Shown: positions 62,815 to 64,000 of the stretch, in pieces
How positions within the stretch are numbered: position 1 is the stretch's first letter
Layout of the letters: every line of letters begins with the position of its first letter
DNA from: an uncultured Opitutaceae bacterium
GTDB taxonomy: Bacteria; Verrucomicrobiota; Verrucomicrobiia; Opitutales; Opitutaceae
DNA: 64,000 bases
NCBI GenBank assembly: GCA_937902925.1
Contig: CALFNN010000059.1
Coordinates: 1-64,000, forward strand
Direction: 5' to 3'
The notes under the pieces: model-generated
What the model saw: only the letters and a program-made list of their open reading frames with translations
The model's database searches: none
Told to the model about the DNA's origin: nothing
Made by a program: the position numbers and the translations under genes

Positions 62815-62944
62815 GACGGGAAAAATGACGATCGGGAGAGGGAGGGCGGTCGGCGGAGGGCCGGTGCGCGGGAGCAAATACCAGGCGCCTGACAAAACAC
62901 CGCGGCGCAGCGCGGCGGGCGGGCACACTACGGGTGCGAAATCC

Positions 62945-63304
62945 TCAGAGCCGGAGACTGCAGTGCGCCGTGAACAACGGGACACTCGCAGCGGGCGCCA
63001 GCACGGCGGCCAGATCGCCCCGCAAGGCGGGGGCGGCCGGGGCGGCGGAAACAAAAGCAAACAGGACGCGGGCCAACCGCGCGGCGGTGCGCGGCGCGGC
63101 CGCGCGCGAGACCTCGGCAACGCTCACGACCGTGGAAGCAGCGGGGCGAGCCGAAGCAGGCGGGGGGCATTCGGCCGGACTGCAGCAGTGATTGCCGCCG
63201 CAGCAACAATCCGCAGGCGCGGTCAGGACGGCCTCGAACGCGGGCAGCGCCGGCGCGAACGCGCAGGCGAGCACGAGAACGAAGACGTTGAGGCGGCGGA
63301 ACAT
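62945..63304 (-). CDS. small secreted Cys-rich protein
   Basis: This 119-residue protein has an N-terminal signal (MFRRLNVFVLVLACAFAPAL). The mature start carries ADCCCGGNHCCSPAEC (C33, C34, C35, C40, C41, C46), an obvious thiolate metal-binding cluster. The remainder is Ala-rich and helical, with one possible membrane segment, and ends with HCSLRL. It lies upstream of cusB on the same strand with a 130-base gap, so it is likely part of the metal-resistance unit as a periplasmic copper or silver binder. The family is unknown to me. Confidence 0.7.
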   Translation of the reverse strand: MFRRLNVFVLVLACAFAPALPAFEAVLTAPADCCCGGNHCCSPAECPPPASARPAASTVVSVAEVSRAAAPRTAARLARVLFAFVSAAPAAPALRGDLAAVLAPAASVPLFTAHCSLRL

Positions 63305-63421
63305 GGCCCGACCATCGTCCCGGCGTGCGGTCGGCGCAAGGCGGTTTCCTAGGCGAACCCTGCGATTTCGTGGGCGGATTTTGCGCGCCCGACGCGGCCG
63401 GCGCAGAGTTCGCGAGGCCGG

Positions 63422-63829
63422 TTACTTCGACGGAACTGGGGTCTTCGTCGCGGCGGTTTCCTCGGTCATCTGGAGGTATTTATCCGGATCCTTTTTGAAG
63501 CTGGGGACACATTCGGCGTCGTTGCAGAATCGGACGAGGCGATCCGGTTTGCCCGCGACGCGATAGATATATTCCGGAACGTTCGAACTGGCGGTGGCTT
63601 CGATCTTGTCATCGCACACCGGGCAACGATCGAGCGGGTAGGCCACGCGGGCCTTGGTCAGCCATGTGGCGTCGGTCTTCGCATCGACCGGGACGAGGAC
63701 GCCGGCCGGCGCGTGGGCCGGGGCCTGGTTTTGGGCCGGGCCTGCGTGGGCCGAGAGCGCCAAAGTGGCGAGCAGCAGGCCCACGAAGAACGCGAGCGGG
63801 AGCGAAGGAGAGGAGAGCCGTTGGTTCAC
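63422..63829 (-). CDS. secreted YHS/TRASH-like metal-site protein
   Basis: This is a 135-residue protein with signal peptide (SLPLAFFVGLLLATLALSAHA). The conserved part YPLDRCPVCDDKI (two Cys) is followed by IYRVAGKPDRLVRFCNDAECVPSFKKDPDKYLQ (two more Cys). This is the pattern of YPL-C-V-C ... V-FC--C---F--DP--Y domains that bind Cu or other soft metals in the periplasm. It belongs to the same-strand cluster ahead of cusB. Confidence 0.8.
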   Translation of the reverse strand: MNQRLSSPSLPLAFFVGLLLATLALSAHAGPAQNQAPAHAPAGVLVPVDAKTDATWLTKARVAYPLDRCPVCDDKIEATASSNVPEYIYRVAGKPDRLVRFCNDAECVPSFKKDPDKYLQMTEETAATKTPVPSK

Positions 63830-63856
63830 GGGAAGGCGGAGACAGAGTTAAGTCGT

Positions 63857-64000
63857 TCAGGACGGGGCGCTGGTGGCAGCCTTGAGCCAGGGCAGGCGGC
63901 GGGAAAGCACGAAGTCGAAGGCGAGCAACAGCACGAGGGTCGCGGCGAGAAGCGGGAGCAGGGCGGCCAGTGCGAGGGTGCCGAGAAAGACCGGCCGTGG
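63857..64000 (-). CDS. C-terminal part of a membrane protein (runs past window end)
   Basis: On the minus strand the frame enters from beyond the window and reads PRPVFLGTLALAALLPLLA, continues with a hydrophobic helix (ATLVLLLAFDFVLS) and ends RRLPWLKAATSAPS with a stop at 63857. It is 47 residues long here, with no start visible. The strong membrane helix and in-phase codon use support a real gene. Its identity cannot be given from this fragment. It is co-directional with the metal cluster. Confidence 0.6.
   Translation of the reverse strand, partial: PRPVFLGTLALAALLPLLAATLVLLLAFDFVLSRRLPWLKAATSAPS

Overview
The window is high-GC DNA (about two-thirds G+C by eye) and gene-dense. It has no recognisable transposase, integrase, phage or CRISPR sequence. 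The gene set suggests a Gram-negative bacterium of the Verrucomicrobiota, most likely an Opitutaceae-like lineage: a full respiratory complex I operon, TonB-dependent receptors, a GH106 rhamnosidase, RibB fused to a degenerate GTP cyclohydrolase II domain, few strong Shine-Dalgarno sequences, and many short palindromic spacers. The taxonomy is an inference, because no rRNA gene is present.

Layout. (1) 1-14071: the 3' end of a tRNA-Ser, then nuoBCDEFGHIJKLMN on the plus strand; nuoA is not beside nuoB. (2) 14171-24193: a two-module ThyX-like protein, a secreted protein, an EEP-family hydrolase, a short ComEC (minus) divergent from rarA, then ribB, ribH, nusB and ftsY. (3) 24207-31887 (minus): a small membrane protein, a GH106 rhamnosidase, a TonB receptor, a small His/Cys secreted protein and a secreted propeller with a CusF-like tail. 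(4) 31932-37629 (minus): a molybdate locus made of a TIR-domain protein, a ModE-like regulator, a perfect ModE-type operator, a molybdopterin-domain protein, a polyanion porin and modABC. The genes of region 3 from the propeller to the TonB receptor continue in the same direction, so the transcript may run on. (5) 37745-48508: secreted and outer-membrane proteins, an MGH1/trehalase-like glycosidase, a WD40 protein, a MutM-type glycosylase, and a large TonB receptor divergent from an S9 peptidase. (6) 48534-64000: a nucleotidyltransferase pair, a CobW GTPase, lipoproteins, a DegP/DegQ protease, a two-component system, and a heavy-metal efflux cluster (CopA-like ATPase, CusA, CusB, Cys-rich and YHS-like periplasmic proteins).

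How the parts work together. Region 1 encodes the proton-pumping NADH dehydrogenase. Regions 3, 4 and 6 are largely about metals: molybdate import under ModE control, probable copper handling, and Cu/Ag export. The ribB-ribH-nusB-ftsY stretch is compact housekeeping.

The most unusual cross-cutting signal is a set of short imperfect palindromes. They fill exactly the three long gaps of the nuo operon, occur in several other spacers, and appear to sit in frame inside ftsY, cusA, cusB and the WD40 gene. The most system-like locus is the ModE-box operon that adds an outer-membrane porin, and perhaps a TonB receptor, to ModABC.
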